64,000 nucleotides of DNA from Sedimentitalea sp041224545 (GCF_041224545.1 NZ_JBGFGP010000150.1:1-64000); one strand, 5' to 3'; positions 1 through 8,529 are shown, numbered from the stretch's first letter. Program-made: numbers and translations. The notes: a model not told the origin generated them from the sequence alone.

Positions 1-73
1 CCGTCGGCATGCCCGCCTCTTGCTCCTTGATCATCCCGATAATCTGCGCCTCGGTAAAACGGCTCTTTCGCAT
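1..73 (-). CDS. IS3-family transposase OrfA, N-terminal part (runs off the window)
   Basis: The minus strand begins an open frame MRKSRFTEAQIIGMIKEQEA, the usual N-terminus of OrfA (helix-turn-helix subunit) of IS3-family elements. A good ribosome site (AAGGAG, 8 bases before the ATG) precedes it. Just upstream, to about position 106, lies TGTAGAGTCTGCCC, which could be the terminal inverted repeat of the element. Only 24 codons are inside the window, so whether this copy is intact cannot be judged. Confidence 0.8.
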   Translation of the reverse strand, partial: MRKSRFTEAQIIGMIKEQEAGMPT

Positions 74-172
74 TCGTCTGCTCCTTCAAGGTTGGGCAGA
101 CTCTACATCATGATGAGGGATTTCGCGGGGGGCAGGTCAAATACACTGCATGTAAATGAGTCGTTCCCATGA

Positions 173-304
173 ATGATATCAAACTATTCCGGCAAGACGC
201 TCAGCGGGCTCACGCCCTACGAATACATCTGCAAGACATGGACATCAGAACCAGACAGATTCATCCTTAACCCGATCCACCAAATGCCGGGACTAAATAT
301 CTAG
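173..304 (+). pseudogene. IS481-type transposase C-terminal remnant
   Basis: The frame reads SGKTLSGLTPYEYICKTW and ends PIHQMPGLNI followed by a TAG stop. This is the characteristic C-terminal tail of IS481-family DDE transposases (LTPYE.I.K.W and H.MPGLN). The catalytic core is absent and an in-frame TGA lies immediately upstream, so this is the last ~40 codons of a dead element. Confidence 0.75.
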
Positions 305-312
305 AGCTTTCG

Positions 313-435
313 TCATCGGTAAAACGTTTGCGGCGTCACGCCGATCTGACGCACAGCCTCGGCAATCGTCGACTCTTGTTCTGGCAGAACCTCAACCTGC
401 CAAAGTTTCGATACAATCCCCTCGGGCTTCTCTCT
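313..435 (-). pseudogene. IS3-family OrfA remnant (second, unrelated to the one at the edge)
   Basis: On the minus strand a frame reads KPEGIVSKLWQVEVLPEQ and continues with IAEAVRQIGVTPQTFYR, then stops. This matches the helix-turn-helix region of IS3/IS407-type OrfA (KPEEIV.KLRQ, IGVTE.TFYRW). The rest of the element is missing. Together with the IS481 tail and the partial IS3 copy it forms a small insertion-sequence graveyard beside the TOMM locus. Confidence 0.7.
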
Positions 436-531
436 TTCCCAGCAATCGCTGATCCTCCAATTCGCCGGACAATCTATCCCAGTTGGTGGACCACTGCAGG
501 GGGAAGATCAGAGTGAAAGCAATCAGCAGGG

Positions 532-555
532 CCCGGCACGTCGCGCGGTGCCGGG
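532..555 (-). terminator. candidate terminator after the TOMM precursor
   Basis: A perfect 8-bp stem (CCCGGCAC at 532-539 with GTGCCGGG at 548-555, 8-base loop) lies about 40 bases downstream of the precursor stop on the minus strand. No clear U-tract follows, so it may be a weak terminator or an mRNA 3'-end stabiliser. Confidence 0.4.
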
Positions 556-595
556 TGTTACAATACTTGCTAGATGGCTCCGGTTGCTTACCCGG

Positions 596-1009
596 TCAAC
601 AGCAGCTGAACGGATAGGTGCGGCCGGTATCCTGGTAGGATGTGATGGCGATGCCTTGCAGTTCGACCGGCGGGGCAGGCGGGATGCAAAGCGTTAGCTT
701 CATGTGCGGCAACGCCGCCCACGGGTCACGCTCTTCATCTGGCGAATTTGTCGCCTGCTTCGGGTCGAACCTGGCGTCCTCCGGTGCGTCTTCGATGGTC
801 AGATCCAGATCATCCATCAGGTGATAGCCGAATTTTTCGCGGATGGCGGTTCGCGGATCTGCCTTGAGCTGCGCGTGAAATCCCGGGTCTTCCCAGGCAA
901 GTGCGATGGCGCGCGGCCAGATCACCTGCCAGTGCATCGTCGATTCCAGCGCACCGGGTTTTGAATCGTGCCCAAGTGCGTTGTCGGAGTCTTTCAGAAA
1001 CCATGTCAT
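596..1009 (-). CDS. TOMM/RiPP precursor peptide with nitrile-hydratase-like leader
   Basis: A 137-aa protein. Residues ~24-75 (SSTMHWQ/VIWPRAIALAWEDPGF region, then LKADPRTAIREKFGY) have the pattern of nitrile hydratase alpha-like leader peptides: an aromatic-rich helix, 'AW.DP.F...L..DP..A', then an acidic stretch. A Pro-rich segment (CIPPAPPVELQG) separates this from the C-terminus, SYQDTGRTYPFSCC. Thr, Ser and the two terminal Cys could be heterocyclised. It resembles, from memory, the family curated as BMA_0021/BMA_0022 TOMM bacteriocins. An AAGG ribosome site precedes the ATG. It lies 34 bp downstream of the cyclase gene on the same strand and ~3.5 kb from the YcaO gene that would modify it. 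The product and its activity are inferred. Confidence 0.8.
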   Translation of the reverse strand: MTWFLKDSDNALGHDSKPGALESTMHWQVIWPRAIALAWEDPGFHAQLKADPRTAIREKFGYHLMDDLDLTIEDAPEDARFDPKQATNSPDEERDPWAALPHMKLTLCIPPAPPVELQGIAITSYQDTGRTYPFSCC

Positions 1010-1043
1010 TTCGTTTCACCTTCCCAGTTGTTGATCCTACGAG

Positions 1044-4000
1044 CTATGTTGCAGTGCCGATCCGACGTGCCGGCGCCTGGCTTGCCTTCGTCGCAAACGT
1101 TTCGAGTTTGGCAAGCGCAAAGGCGGGGAGTTCGATTCTTTCGTTGTCGATCAGGCCTTTCAGATGCGCCAGAGCGCCTGAAGTGTCCGCTTCGGTTTCA
1201 AGGCAGAGCAGGTCGACTGTCGCCAGCGCATCGAGCATCCGGGCACCCGATTGCCGTGCATGCCGGCTTGCCTCCAGCAGGTGCGCGCGGGCCTTTTCAG
1301 GATCGGCTTCTATGCGGGCCTGAAGGCGCAGAAGTTGCGGCAGCCAATAGGCCTCGCCCGTGTTGCGGGCCTGATGGAGCGCCACGTCGAGGATGTGCTG
1401 CGCCGTCTCAAGATTGCCGGCATCGATCGCGTTCTCGACGCCGAGGCTGCGATAATAGGTCATCCCGAGCTGCGCGCCGATCATGTTGTGGATTTCGTAG
1501 ATTTCCTGCGAGGCCGCGACATCGCCTCTGGCCCAGTTGGAAATCATCGCGATATACGAGGTTGGCGTGCTGACGCCCATCCGGTTGCAGTATTCCAGCG
1601 CCTCGGCTGCCTCTTCGGCGACCTCTTCGCGCAAACCGTTCTGTTGCTTGAGCATGATCCGATAGAGCAGCGACATGCCAATCGTATTGGTATGATTGAG
1701 TTCCCTGGCATGCGATACGGCCTGGTCCACCGCGACATCCGCTTCGGTCCTGCGTCCTGTCATCCAGAGAACCTGCGACAGCGTCGCCCGGCTGTAGCTG
1801 AGCGAATCCATTCCATACATCGCACCATGCATGGAGTGGAGGGCGGCATCGTAGAGTTCGATGCACCGCAGCAGGTCCGTTTCGGCAGCCTGGAGATTGC
1901 CCTCGATCCAGCTGCACTGGCTCAGGGGAGGAAGGCCGGCGACCAGCTGGCTGCCGTCACCTATCTGTTCGGCGAGCGTGACAAAGCGTTCAGCGACATC
2001 GCGGGCCTGCTTGCGTTCGGATCGCACGTGGTGAAACAGATTCAGACCCCAAAGATTGGGGAAGGCTTCCGGCTGGTCGCCATGCTGTTCGAGCAACGCC
2101 AGCGCCCGGCTCGTGCTTTCTTCTATGTCCGGCGCTGAATACCCCTGCGACTGCATCAGGGCAGGGGTCAGAATACCCTGTATCTTGAGTTCCAGGCGGC
2201 ATCGGTCCGGATCGTCGGGAAGCTGCGCCACCCAGTCCAGGCATTTGCGGGCATGCGCGACCGCGTCGGAATTGGCGGAGCGGACCAGCGCACCCATACC
2301 CGCGGCCAGGCCGAATTCGATGGCGCGCTCATGTTCCCCCGCCTGACCCAGGTGGTGCGCCATGATCTCGGGCTGGCTGGCGATTTCGTCCGGTCGTGTC
2401 GCCTCGTAAGCCTGCGCGATCAGCCCGTGAAGTTCGCGCCGCCGACTGCGCAACAGGCTGTCATAGGCAGCTTCCTGGATCAGCGCGTGTTTGAATATCC
2501 AGGTTTTCTCGGATTTGTCTTCGACCGGGAAAACCAGTTCCGCCTGCTCGAGCACTGAAATTCCGGCAACCACGATATTGGGGGGTTGGCCGCAGACATG
2601 CGATAGCAGGTCAAGGCTGAATTCGCGGCCGACAACCGCGCCGATCTGCGCCAATTCCTTGGCGGTGGCCACCCGGTCAAGGCGAGCCATCAGCGAATCT
2701 TGCAAAGTGGTGGGTATCTCGGATTCAATCGAATTGCGTTTCACTTGTAAAACCCCATTTTCCTCGCTGATGGCTTCGGATTCCATCAGACTCTTGGTCA
2801 ACTCTTCAAGAAATAGTGGATTGCCTTCGGCCTGTGACAGGATATGCGCGGCCAATTCCTTGGAAAGGGATTTGCCACCAGTCAGGCTTTGAGTAAGTTC
2901 TATTGCCGCTTCTCCGCTGATCCCGCTCAGGTGCAGCGTCTTGACGCCAGGGGCCTTGGCGATGGTCAAACCATCGGAGGTACGGGTTGTCGCCACGTGA
3001 AATATCGGGGCGTTCCGGAGTCCGGCGAGCAAGGGTTCAAGTATCTCGAGCGTGCTGCTGTCGGCCCAGTGCAGGTCTTCAAACAGGATAAGCAGGGGCG
3101 TGGCCGCCGCCCGACCCGCGAGCAATCGGGCAAGTCCGCGCGCGAGGCCAGCGCGCTGGATCTGTGGCGATTCCGTGGGGGGCTGGTATATCCCCTCGGC
3201 GGGGATCCCCAGTGTCGATGCAAATACCTCCGTTTCGGAGACCATGTTGTGGCGTTCAAGATAGTCTTTCAACGTCGCGAAACGTGTCTTCGCATCATCG
3301 CTCCGGGACCAGCCGAACAGGCTCTCCGCCAGCCTCTTGAACGGGCGCAGGGCGGAATTGGCGAATTGCGGATGGCAGGCCAGTTCGATCACCTCATGCG
3401 GGGTCTCGGAAATCCGCTCGACCAGTTCGGCAATCAGCCGCGACTTGCCGATACCTGCTTCTGCAACCAGCAGGCCGGATTCCAGGTGCCCTGCGCAACA
3501 GGCATTCCATTGCGTGACCAGTGCCTCCAGTTCCTTTTCGCGCCCGAGCAGGGGGGACAGGCTGCGCCCTTCCCGCGTGGCGCGAAAGCGGCTGGCGACT
3601 TCGTGTTCGGCATTGACGGCAAAGCACTCGATGGGTTCGTCAAAACCCTTGAGATCGTGATTGCCGATGGACGAGCATGCAAACAGCCCCTTGAGCAATT
3701 GATAGGTGCTGTTGGAAATCACCATCTGATCCGGATTTGCGAGCGATTGCAGGCGGCCCGCGAGGTTCGGAGTTTCTCCGACCACCTGCCGTTCCTGCGA
3801 GTCGCCGCTGCCGATCAGGTCGCCGACGATGACCATGCCCGTCGCCGCCGCGACGCGACAGGAAAGCTGCACATCCGGCAGAGGAGTCAGGCGATTGACC
3901 TCTCGGATCAATTCCAGTCCGCAACGGGCCGCGTGTTCCGCCGAATGCTCGGCGGCACTGGGATAACCGAAATAGGCGAGAATCCCGTCACCCATGTATT

Positions 4001-4367
4001 TGGCAATCGTTCCGTTATGCTTTTGAATGATGGCCGCGCAGCAGGTCTGATAGGCCCCGACCACCGTGCGCAGGTCTTCGACATCATGCGAAGCCGAGAG
4101 CGCCGTAGAACCCACCAGATCCACGAACATGACCGTCAACTGGCGTCGTTCGGGCCCTGCGACCGGTATTATTTCGGGCTTCGCCACATCCGCTGCGCGT
4201 GCCGCCTTGAGAAACCGCTTGCGTTCTCCGAGGTTCAGCCGCAGTTCGCCAAGGTCTTCCGCCGTCAGGTCGGCGATGACATCCATGTCGATTCCGTTGG
4301 CGACGAAATCATCAAATCGGTGCCCCAACCCGACACCGGCCAGAAAGTCATTTAGTTCCGTAGACAT
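1044..4367 (-). CDS. SAM-domain class III nucleotidyl cyclase / AAA ATPase / TPR signalling protein
   Basis: About 1,107 aa. Domains in order: a SAM-like domain (~1-65, LNDFLAGVGLGHRFDDF); a class III adenylate/guanylate cyclase domain (~75-250) with FVDLVGSTALS and KYMGDGILAYFGYP, including the metal-binding Asp residues; a STAND/AAA ATPase with Walker A VAEAGIGKSRL and Walker B LILFEDLHWAD; then a long helical TPR-like half. The start MSTELNDFL is chosen because the SAM domain begins there; ATGs at 4382 and 4463 are longer alternatives. It lies just upstream of the precursor and divergent from the YcaO gene. Cyclase fusion proteins are known beside some TOMM clusters (kinase/cyclase type); here a SAM domain stands in place of the kinase. 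A regulatory role is inferred. Confidence 0.85.
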   Translation of the reverse strand: MSTELNDFLAGVGLGHRFDDFVANGIDMDVIADLTAEDLGELRLNLGERKRFLKAARAADVAKPEIIPVAGPERRQLTVMFVDLVGSTALSASHDVEDLRTVVGAYQTCCAAIIQKHNGTIAKYMGDGILAYFGYPSAAEHSAEHAARCGLELIREVNRLTPLPDVQLSCRVAAATGMVIVGDLIGSGDSQERQVVGETPNLAGRLQSLANPDQMVISNSTYQLLKGLFACSSIGNHDLKGFDEPIECFAVNAEHEVASRFRATREGRSLSPLLGREKELEALVTQWNACCAGHLESGLLVAEAGIGKSRLIAELVERISETPHEVIELACHPQFANSALRPFKRLAESLFGWSRSDDAKTRFATLKDYLERHNMVSETEVFASTLGIPAEGIYQPPTESPQIQRAGLARGLARLLAGRAAATPLLILFEDLHWADSSTLEILEPLLAGLRNAPIFHVATTRTSDGLTIAKAPGVKTLHLSGISGEAAIELTQSLTGGKSLSKELAAHILSQAEGNPLFLEELTKSLMESEAISEENGVLQVKRNSIESEIPTTLQDSLMARLDRVATAKELAQIGAVVGREFSLDLLSHVCGQPPNIVVAGISVLEQAELVFPVEDKSEKTWIFKHALIQEAAYDSLLRSRRRELHGLIAQAYEATRPDEIASQPEIMAHHLGQAGEHERAIEFGLAAGMGALVRSANSDAVAHARKCLDWVAQLPDDPDRCRLELKIQGILTPALMQSQGYSAPDIEESTSRALALLEQHGDQPEAFPNLWGLNLFHHVRSERKQARDVAERFVTLAEQIGDGSQLVAGLPPLSQCSWIEGNLQAAETDLLRCIELYDAALHSMHGAMYGMDSLSYSRATLSQVLWMTGRRTEADVAVDQAVSHARELNHTNTIGMSLLYRIMLKQQNGLREEVAEEAAEALEYCNRMGVSTPTSYIAMISNWARGDVAASQEIYEIHNMIGAQLGMTYYRSLGVENAIDAGNLETAQHILDVALHQARNTGEAYWLPQLLRLQARIEADPEKARAHLLEASRHARQSGARMLDALATVDLLCLETEADTSGALAHLKGLIDNERIELPAFALAKLETFATKASQAPARRIGTAT

Positions 4368-4475
4368 CGTATCCCTGGTCATCCTATCCGCGTCCCGCCC
4401 CTTTTCGAGCGCAGATCTGTAGTTTAGTGAGAGGTTAGCGGATAAACTATTGCGTGTATACATACAGTGCTATGA
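4368..4475. promoter_or_regulatory. divergent promoter region of the TOMM locus
   Basis: This 108-bp gap separates the cyclase-precursor transcript (minus) from the YcaO-amidohydrolase transcript (plus), so both promoters should lie in or near it. It contains AT-rich stretches (GTATACATACA near 4456). No clear Shine-Dalgarno sequence precedes the YcaO ATG. Confidence 0.4.
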
Positions 4476-6584
4476 ATGGTTGAACGAAATACGATCACTC
4501 GCCCGGAGTTTGTCTGCCTTTCAAGCGACCTGCGGGTCTTTGCTGCGCCGGGTGGCGGGGCTTTTCTGGTATCGGAAACGGGCAGCCAGCACAGTGCATC
4601 GCCGCTTGTCTCTGCGGTTCTTGCCTGTGCGGACGGAACCCGCGAAGCGGCGCAGATCGTCGCCGAATTGCCGAACTTCCCGGCGGCACAGATCTTGTTT
4701 GCGCTGAGCAGGCTCCGGGCTCAGGGTATTGTCGAGATCCGCTCCGAGGCCCGGCCATGTGCGTCCGACGCGAACTGGGCCTCGCGGCAGATCGGACCGG
4801 TGAATCTGGTGTCGGATAACAGGGCCGCTCTCTCGATCATGTGCGATGTCCTCGCGGCGGGCAGTCTTGTCGACGTGGCGCCGGTCTCGCTCATTCTGTG
4901 TTCGGACTATCTCGCCCCGATCGTGACGCAGGCCGTCGAGCGTGGGAGACCGTGCTTGCCGGTCAAACTGGTCGGGCCACGCAGCTATTTCGGACCGCAT
5001 TTCGATGACGGTCCCTGTCTGCCCTGCCTGCGCCGCCGCCTGCGGCTGAACCGGCCGATCGAGACCTGGGCGGCCAGCCAGTCACTGGTGGAAATCGCGC
5101 GTCCTGTTGCAGAACACCTGCCGCCGTCACCAATGGCGATGGAAACCGCCAGGGCCGTATACGCCTATTTGCGCGATCCTGAACCTGCCTTGCAGCATGT
5201 CGTGGAGCTTGGCACAGAGGGACGCCACGATCATGAAACGGTTTGCATCTGCGCGTGCAGCGCATCAGATTCGATGGATCTGCGCGATGAAACCCCGGTG
5301 CGCCGGAGCCTTGGCGGATACAGGGGCCGCAGTGCCGAAGATGTCGTGCGGTCGCTGCGTCCGCTGGTGAGCGACCTCACCGGGCTTGTCAGCAGCGCCG
5401 GCCCACTGGACACGCGCGCGGCGGCAGGCACGGGCGACACCACCCGGCATGTCTGGGCGGCGTCCTATCCGATTGTTCCACGGTCCTCATCGCCCGACGC
5501 CGATGCCTTCCACGGCGTGGCTCTGGGCAAGGGTCTGACCGGGGCGCAGGCCGAGGCCAGCGTGTTGTGCGAAGCTGTGGAACGCATGTCGGCGCAATTT
5601 CCCGACGGGTATCCGACTCGCCGAGCCACGCTGGACACGATTGGCGCGGACGCCGTTCATCCCAATTCGCTCTGGCAGTTCAGTGCGGCGCAGTTCCGTG
5701 ACCGGGACAAATGGAATGCGCTCAGCGGCGATGACCGGCGTCACGTACCTGTGCCGCTGGCGCCGGATCGCGAACTCGACTGGGTGCAGGTGTGGTCGGT
5801 GACCGAGGATCGCGCGAAATGGATGCCGCGCGAGTTGTGTTTCGCCAACGCGCCAGAGCCGCGTTATGGCCGGTTCGATCCAAATGGCTGTGCAGCCGGA
5901 TCAACACGTGTCGAGGCGGCGCTACAGGCGTTTCTGGAGCTTGTCGAACGCGACAGTATCGCAATCTGGTGGTATAACCGCATACCGCGTCCGGGACTGG
6001 ATCCACTGTCGGTTGCGGACGCGCGGGTCAGAACTCTGGCGCAAGGTTTCCTCGATCAGGGGTGGGATTGCTGGCTGCTCGATGTCACGGCAGACCTGCA
6101 TATACCCTGTCTGGCGGCGGTCGCCCGGGCCCGAAGCGATGGGCGCTGGTGCATCGGTTTCGGCTGTCATTTTGAAAGCGCAATCGCAATCGAACGTGCG
6201 ATGACCGAACTTGTGCAATTGTTCCGCGCGAATGGCCGGGACGGTCCACCGCCCTGGGATACCGGTGCAGCAGGGGACGACGCGTTCCTCTTTCCGCGTG
6301 GCGAGGCGGTATTGAAGGACGCCCCGGTGGGAGATCTGGCGACATTGGGCGCGCTGTTTGACTGGTCTGTCAAAAGGCTGGCGGAACATGGGATCGAAAC
6401 CCTCATCCTCGACCAGACCCGCCCGGAGACCGGATTGCCGGTGGTCAAGATCTTTGCGCCGGGGCTGCGTCATTTCTGGCCCCGCTTCGGACCGGGTCGC
6501 CTTTATGATGTGCCGGTGCAAATGGGCTGGCGCGCGCGCGCTCTGAGCGAGGATGACCTGAACCCGGCACATCTTTTCCTGTAG
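4476..6584 (+). CDS. TOMM cyclodehydratase: leader-binding E1-like domain fused to YcaO
   Basis: 702 aa. Residues ~1-95 look like a RiPP recognition/winged-helix segment, followed by an E1/ThiF-like part with one CxxC (GPCLPCLRRRL, ~185). The YcaO ATPase domain fills ~330-702: GKGLTGAQAEASVLCEAVER (~351-370) carries the SxxExxER nucleotide/Mg motif, and ALQAFLELVERDS (~480-490) the second acidic motif. YcaO enzymes phosphorylate the amide backbone so that Cys/Ser/Thr side chains close to azolines. The C-terminus is LNPAHLFL rather than the PxPxP tail typical of azoline-forming YcaOs. No Shine-Dalgarno is obvious. It is the first gene of a plus-strand pair with the amidohydrolase, and the precursor gene is nearby. 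No dehydrogenase gene is seen, so azolines may be the end product. Confidence 0.87.
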   Translation: MVERNTITRPEFVCLSSDLRVFAAPGGGAFLVSETGSQHSASPLVSAVLACADGTREAAQIVAELPNFPAAQILFALSRLRAQGIVEIRSEARPCASDANWASRQIGPVNLVSDNRAALSIMCDVLAAGSLVDVAPVSLILCSDYLAPIVTQAVERGRPCLPVKLVGPRSYFGPHFDDGPCLPCLRRRLRLNRPIETWAASQSLVEIARPVAEHLPPSPMAMETARAVYAYLRDPEPALQHVVELGTEGRHDHETVCICACSASDSMDLRDETPVRRSLGGYRGRSAEDVVRSLRPLVSDLTGLVSSAGPLDTRAAAGTGDTTRHVWAASYPIVPRSSSPDADAFHGVALGKGLTGAQAEASVLCEAVERMSAQFPDGYPTRRATLDTIGADAVHPNSLWQFSAAQFRDRDKWNALSGDDRRHVPVPLAPDRELDWVQVWSVTEDRAKWMPRELCFANAPEPRYGRFDPNGCAAGSTRVEAALQAFLELVERDSIAIWWYNRIPRPGLDPLSVADARVRTLAQGFLDQGWDCWLLDVTADLHIPCLAAVARARSDGRWCIGFGCHFESAIAIERAMTELVQLFRANGRDGPPPWDTGAAGDDAFLFPRGEAVLKDAPVGDLATLGALFDWSVKRLAEHGIETLILDQTRPETGLPVVKIFAPGLRHFWPRFGPGRLYDVPVQMGWRARALSEDDLNPAHLFL

Positions 6585-6665
6585 GTGCCGGGATCAACCC
6601 GATTGCAGTACAAGTGTTTTTCTGTTTCCTTGCCAATAGTTTGACAACAAAGAGGGGCAGCTGTC

Positions 6666-7817
6666 GTGCGCAACGGGTTCTGGATATTCGACGCGGATCG
6701 TCATGTGCACGAACCGCTGGATCTGTGGCAGGAATACCTGCCCTCGGGCATGTCCGATTACGTTCCGACATTGGCCTATCTCGACCGTGGCGAACCGCTG
6801 TCCGAACGGATGACCGTGGCCCGACCTGCGGGACCTCTGCACCTGCCTCCCGATCTCCTGGTGGCGGGGGAACCGGTCATGGACATATCCAGGAGCGCCA
6901 AGATCGAAATCGCTGCCGCCGCGGTCGATCGTCCCGAAGATCTGGCGCTTGGTGCCACCGCACCGGGGCATCTGGGCGCAATGGACAAGGATGGCATCGA
7001 CGCGGCGCTCCTGCTGCCCTCCTATGCCGGGTATCTTGTGGCGATGCCGCATCGCGAACCCCGTGTCGCAGCGGCGTTCGCCGATGCGTATAACCGCTGG
7101 CTTGCCGATCTGTGCTCTGCCGATCCCGACCGTTTGCGCGGGGCGGCGTTGATTGCGCGCTACCAACCCGAGGCGATGATCGAGCAGGCCCGGTTTGCGC
7201 TCGCGCAGGGGTGGAACACCGTGGTCGTTCGGCCGAACCCGATCGCCGGCCGCTTGCTGGGCGATCCGGCGGACGCCCCGTTCTGGACGTTCTGCGCCGA
7301 GAACGGCTTGCGGGTTGCGGTCCACGAAGCTGCGCATGCACGTACGACCACGGCGGGCGCCGACCGGTTTTCGTCGCGTTTTTCGCAACACGCGTGTTCG
7401 CATCCGATGGAGCAGATGATGGCGTTTCTGTCGCTGCTCGAGAGCGGAACATTCGAACGCAACAAGGACCTTCGCGTCGCGTTTCTCGAGGCCGGTGCGG
7501 GTTGGATGGTGCATTGGCTCTGGCGGTTGGACGAGCTTGAATATGCCCATCTCGCCGGCGAGGTCGCCGCGACCATCCGCAGGAAACCCTCCGAGTATTT
7601 CAAGGCGCAATGCACCATCGGTTTCGAACCCGACGAGCCATTTCTGAACGAAACGATTGCCTATCTTGGCGAAGACCATCTGATGTTCGGCAGTGACTTC
7701 CCGCATCTTGACCATGGCGATGACATTGTCGCCGAGGCGCTCGCGCTCGACTTGCCCGAGGCCCGGTTGCGCGGGGCAATGGGTGAAAACGCCCGCAGGT
7801 TTTTCGGGATCGGCTGA
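6666..7817 (+). CDS. amidohydrolase-2 (ACMSD-like) family protein
   Basis: 383 aa from a GTG start with AGAGGGG upstream. The N-terminal metal site motif is blurred (DADRHVHEP, DxHxH-like), a central VHEAAHA supplies another His, and FGSDFPHLDHG near residue ~345 carries the conserved Asp. This is the pattern of the amidohydrolase-2 TIM barrels, which include decarboxylases and hydrolases. It follows the YcaO gene by 81 bp on the same strand, so it is probably co-transcribed. A tailoring or peptide-processing role in the RiPP pathway is inference; an amidohydrolase also acts in bottromycin biosynthesis, another YcaO pathway, but belongs to a different branch. Confidence 0.75.
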   Translation: MRNGFWIFDADRHVHEPLDLWQEYLPSGMSDYVPTLAYLDRGEPLSERMTVARPAGPLHLPPDLLVAGEPVMDISRSAKIEIAAAAVDRPEDLALGATAPGHLGAMDKDGIDAALLLPSYAGYLVAMPHREPRVAAAFADAYNRWLADLCSADPDRLRGAALIARYQPEAMIEQARFALAQGWNTVVVRPNPIAGRLLGDPADAPFWTFCAENGLRVAVHEAAHARTTTAGADRFSSRFSQHACSHPMEQMMAFLSLLESGTFERNKDLRVAFLEAGAGWMVHWLWRLDELEYAHLAGEVAATIRRKPSEYFKAQCTIGFEPDEPFLNETIAYLGEDHLMFGSDFPHLDHGDDIVAEALALDLPEARLRGAMGENARRFFGIG

Positions 7818-7858
7818 CGCGCGGGGCTTGTCGGGATCGGCGGTGCATGTCGGTCGCG

Positions 7859-8452
7859 TCAGATATCCTTGCGCGCCGACATCGCGGCCATGATCGTGCC
7901 GTCGTCGAGATAATCGAGCTCTCCGCCGATCGGAACGCCCTGCGCCAGCGAGGTGAGGCGGACCTGTCCATCCAGCTGATCGGCGATGTAATGCGCCGTG
8001 GTCTGCCCGTCGATCGTCGCATTCAGCGCCAGGATCACCTCTGTGATGCCCTCGCTTGTCACCCTGTCGATCAGACGCGGGATACGCAATTGTTCCGGTC
8101 CGATTGCGTCAAGTGCCGAGAGCGTGCCGCCGAGGACGTGATAGCGCCCCCTGAACACCCCCGAGCGTTCCATTGCCCAGAGATCGGCGACATCCTCGAC
8201 CACGCATAATTCGCCGGTGGCGCGTTTTTCGGCGGTGCATATGTCGCAGATATCGGTGGTGCCCACGTTACCGCAGTTAAGACATTCCCGCGCCGTTTCC
8301 GCGACAATCTGCAAGCTGTCCGCCAATGGCGTGAGCAGCAGCGCACGTTTGCGGATCAGGTGCAGAACCGCGCGCCGCGCCGATCTCGGGCCAAGACCGG
8401 GCAGTTTCGCCATAAGCTCGATCAGATTGTCGATATCTCGGGTGCTTGACAT
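7859..8452 (-). CDS. recR: recombination mediator RecR
   Basis: 197 aa, the usual RecR length. It has the N-terminal helix-hairpin-helix (LPGLGPRSARR), the four-Cys zinc motif (CLNCGNVGTTDICDIC), and a Toprim domain beginning CVVEDVADLWAME. RecR works with RecF/RecO in loading RecA at single-strand gaps. It is the last gene of the conserved dnaX-ybaB-recR order, 77 bp after ybaB. Confidence 0.97.
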   Translation of the reverse strand: MSSTRDIDNLIELMAKLPGLGPRSARRAVLHLIRKRALLLTPLADSLQIVAETARECLNCGNVGTTDICDICTAEKRATGELCVVEDVADLWAMERSGVFRGRYHVLGGTLSALDAIGPEQLRIPRLIDRVTSEGITEVILALNATIDGQTTAHYIADQLDGQVRLTSLAQGVPIGGELDYLDDGTIMAAMSARKDI

Positions 8453-8529
8453 TGCAGGGTATCCGGAGCCGGGCTGGCGGGGCGCGACGGGCTCGTACGT
8501 CCCGGCGTCGGCGTCCGCCGGGCGCGCGA

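Noticed and set aside
328..516. 62-codon plus-strand frame at the left end
   Set aside because: It lies opposite an IS3 OrfA fragment and has no ribosome site or family.
2844..4355. 503-codon open frame antisense to the cyclase gene
   Set aside because: No family resemblance, and the other strand holds a full domain set. High GC gives long shadow frames.
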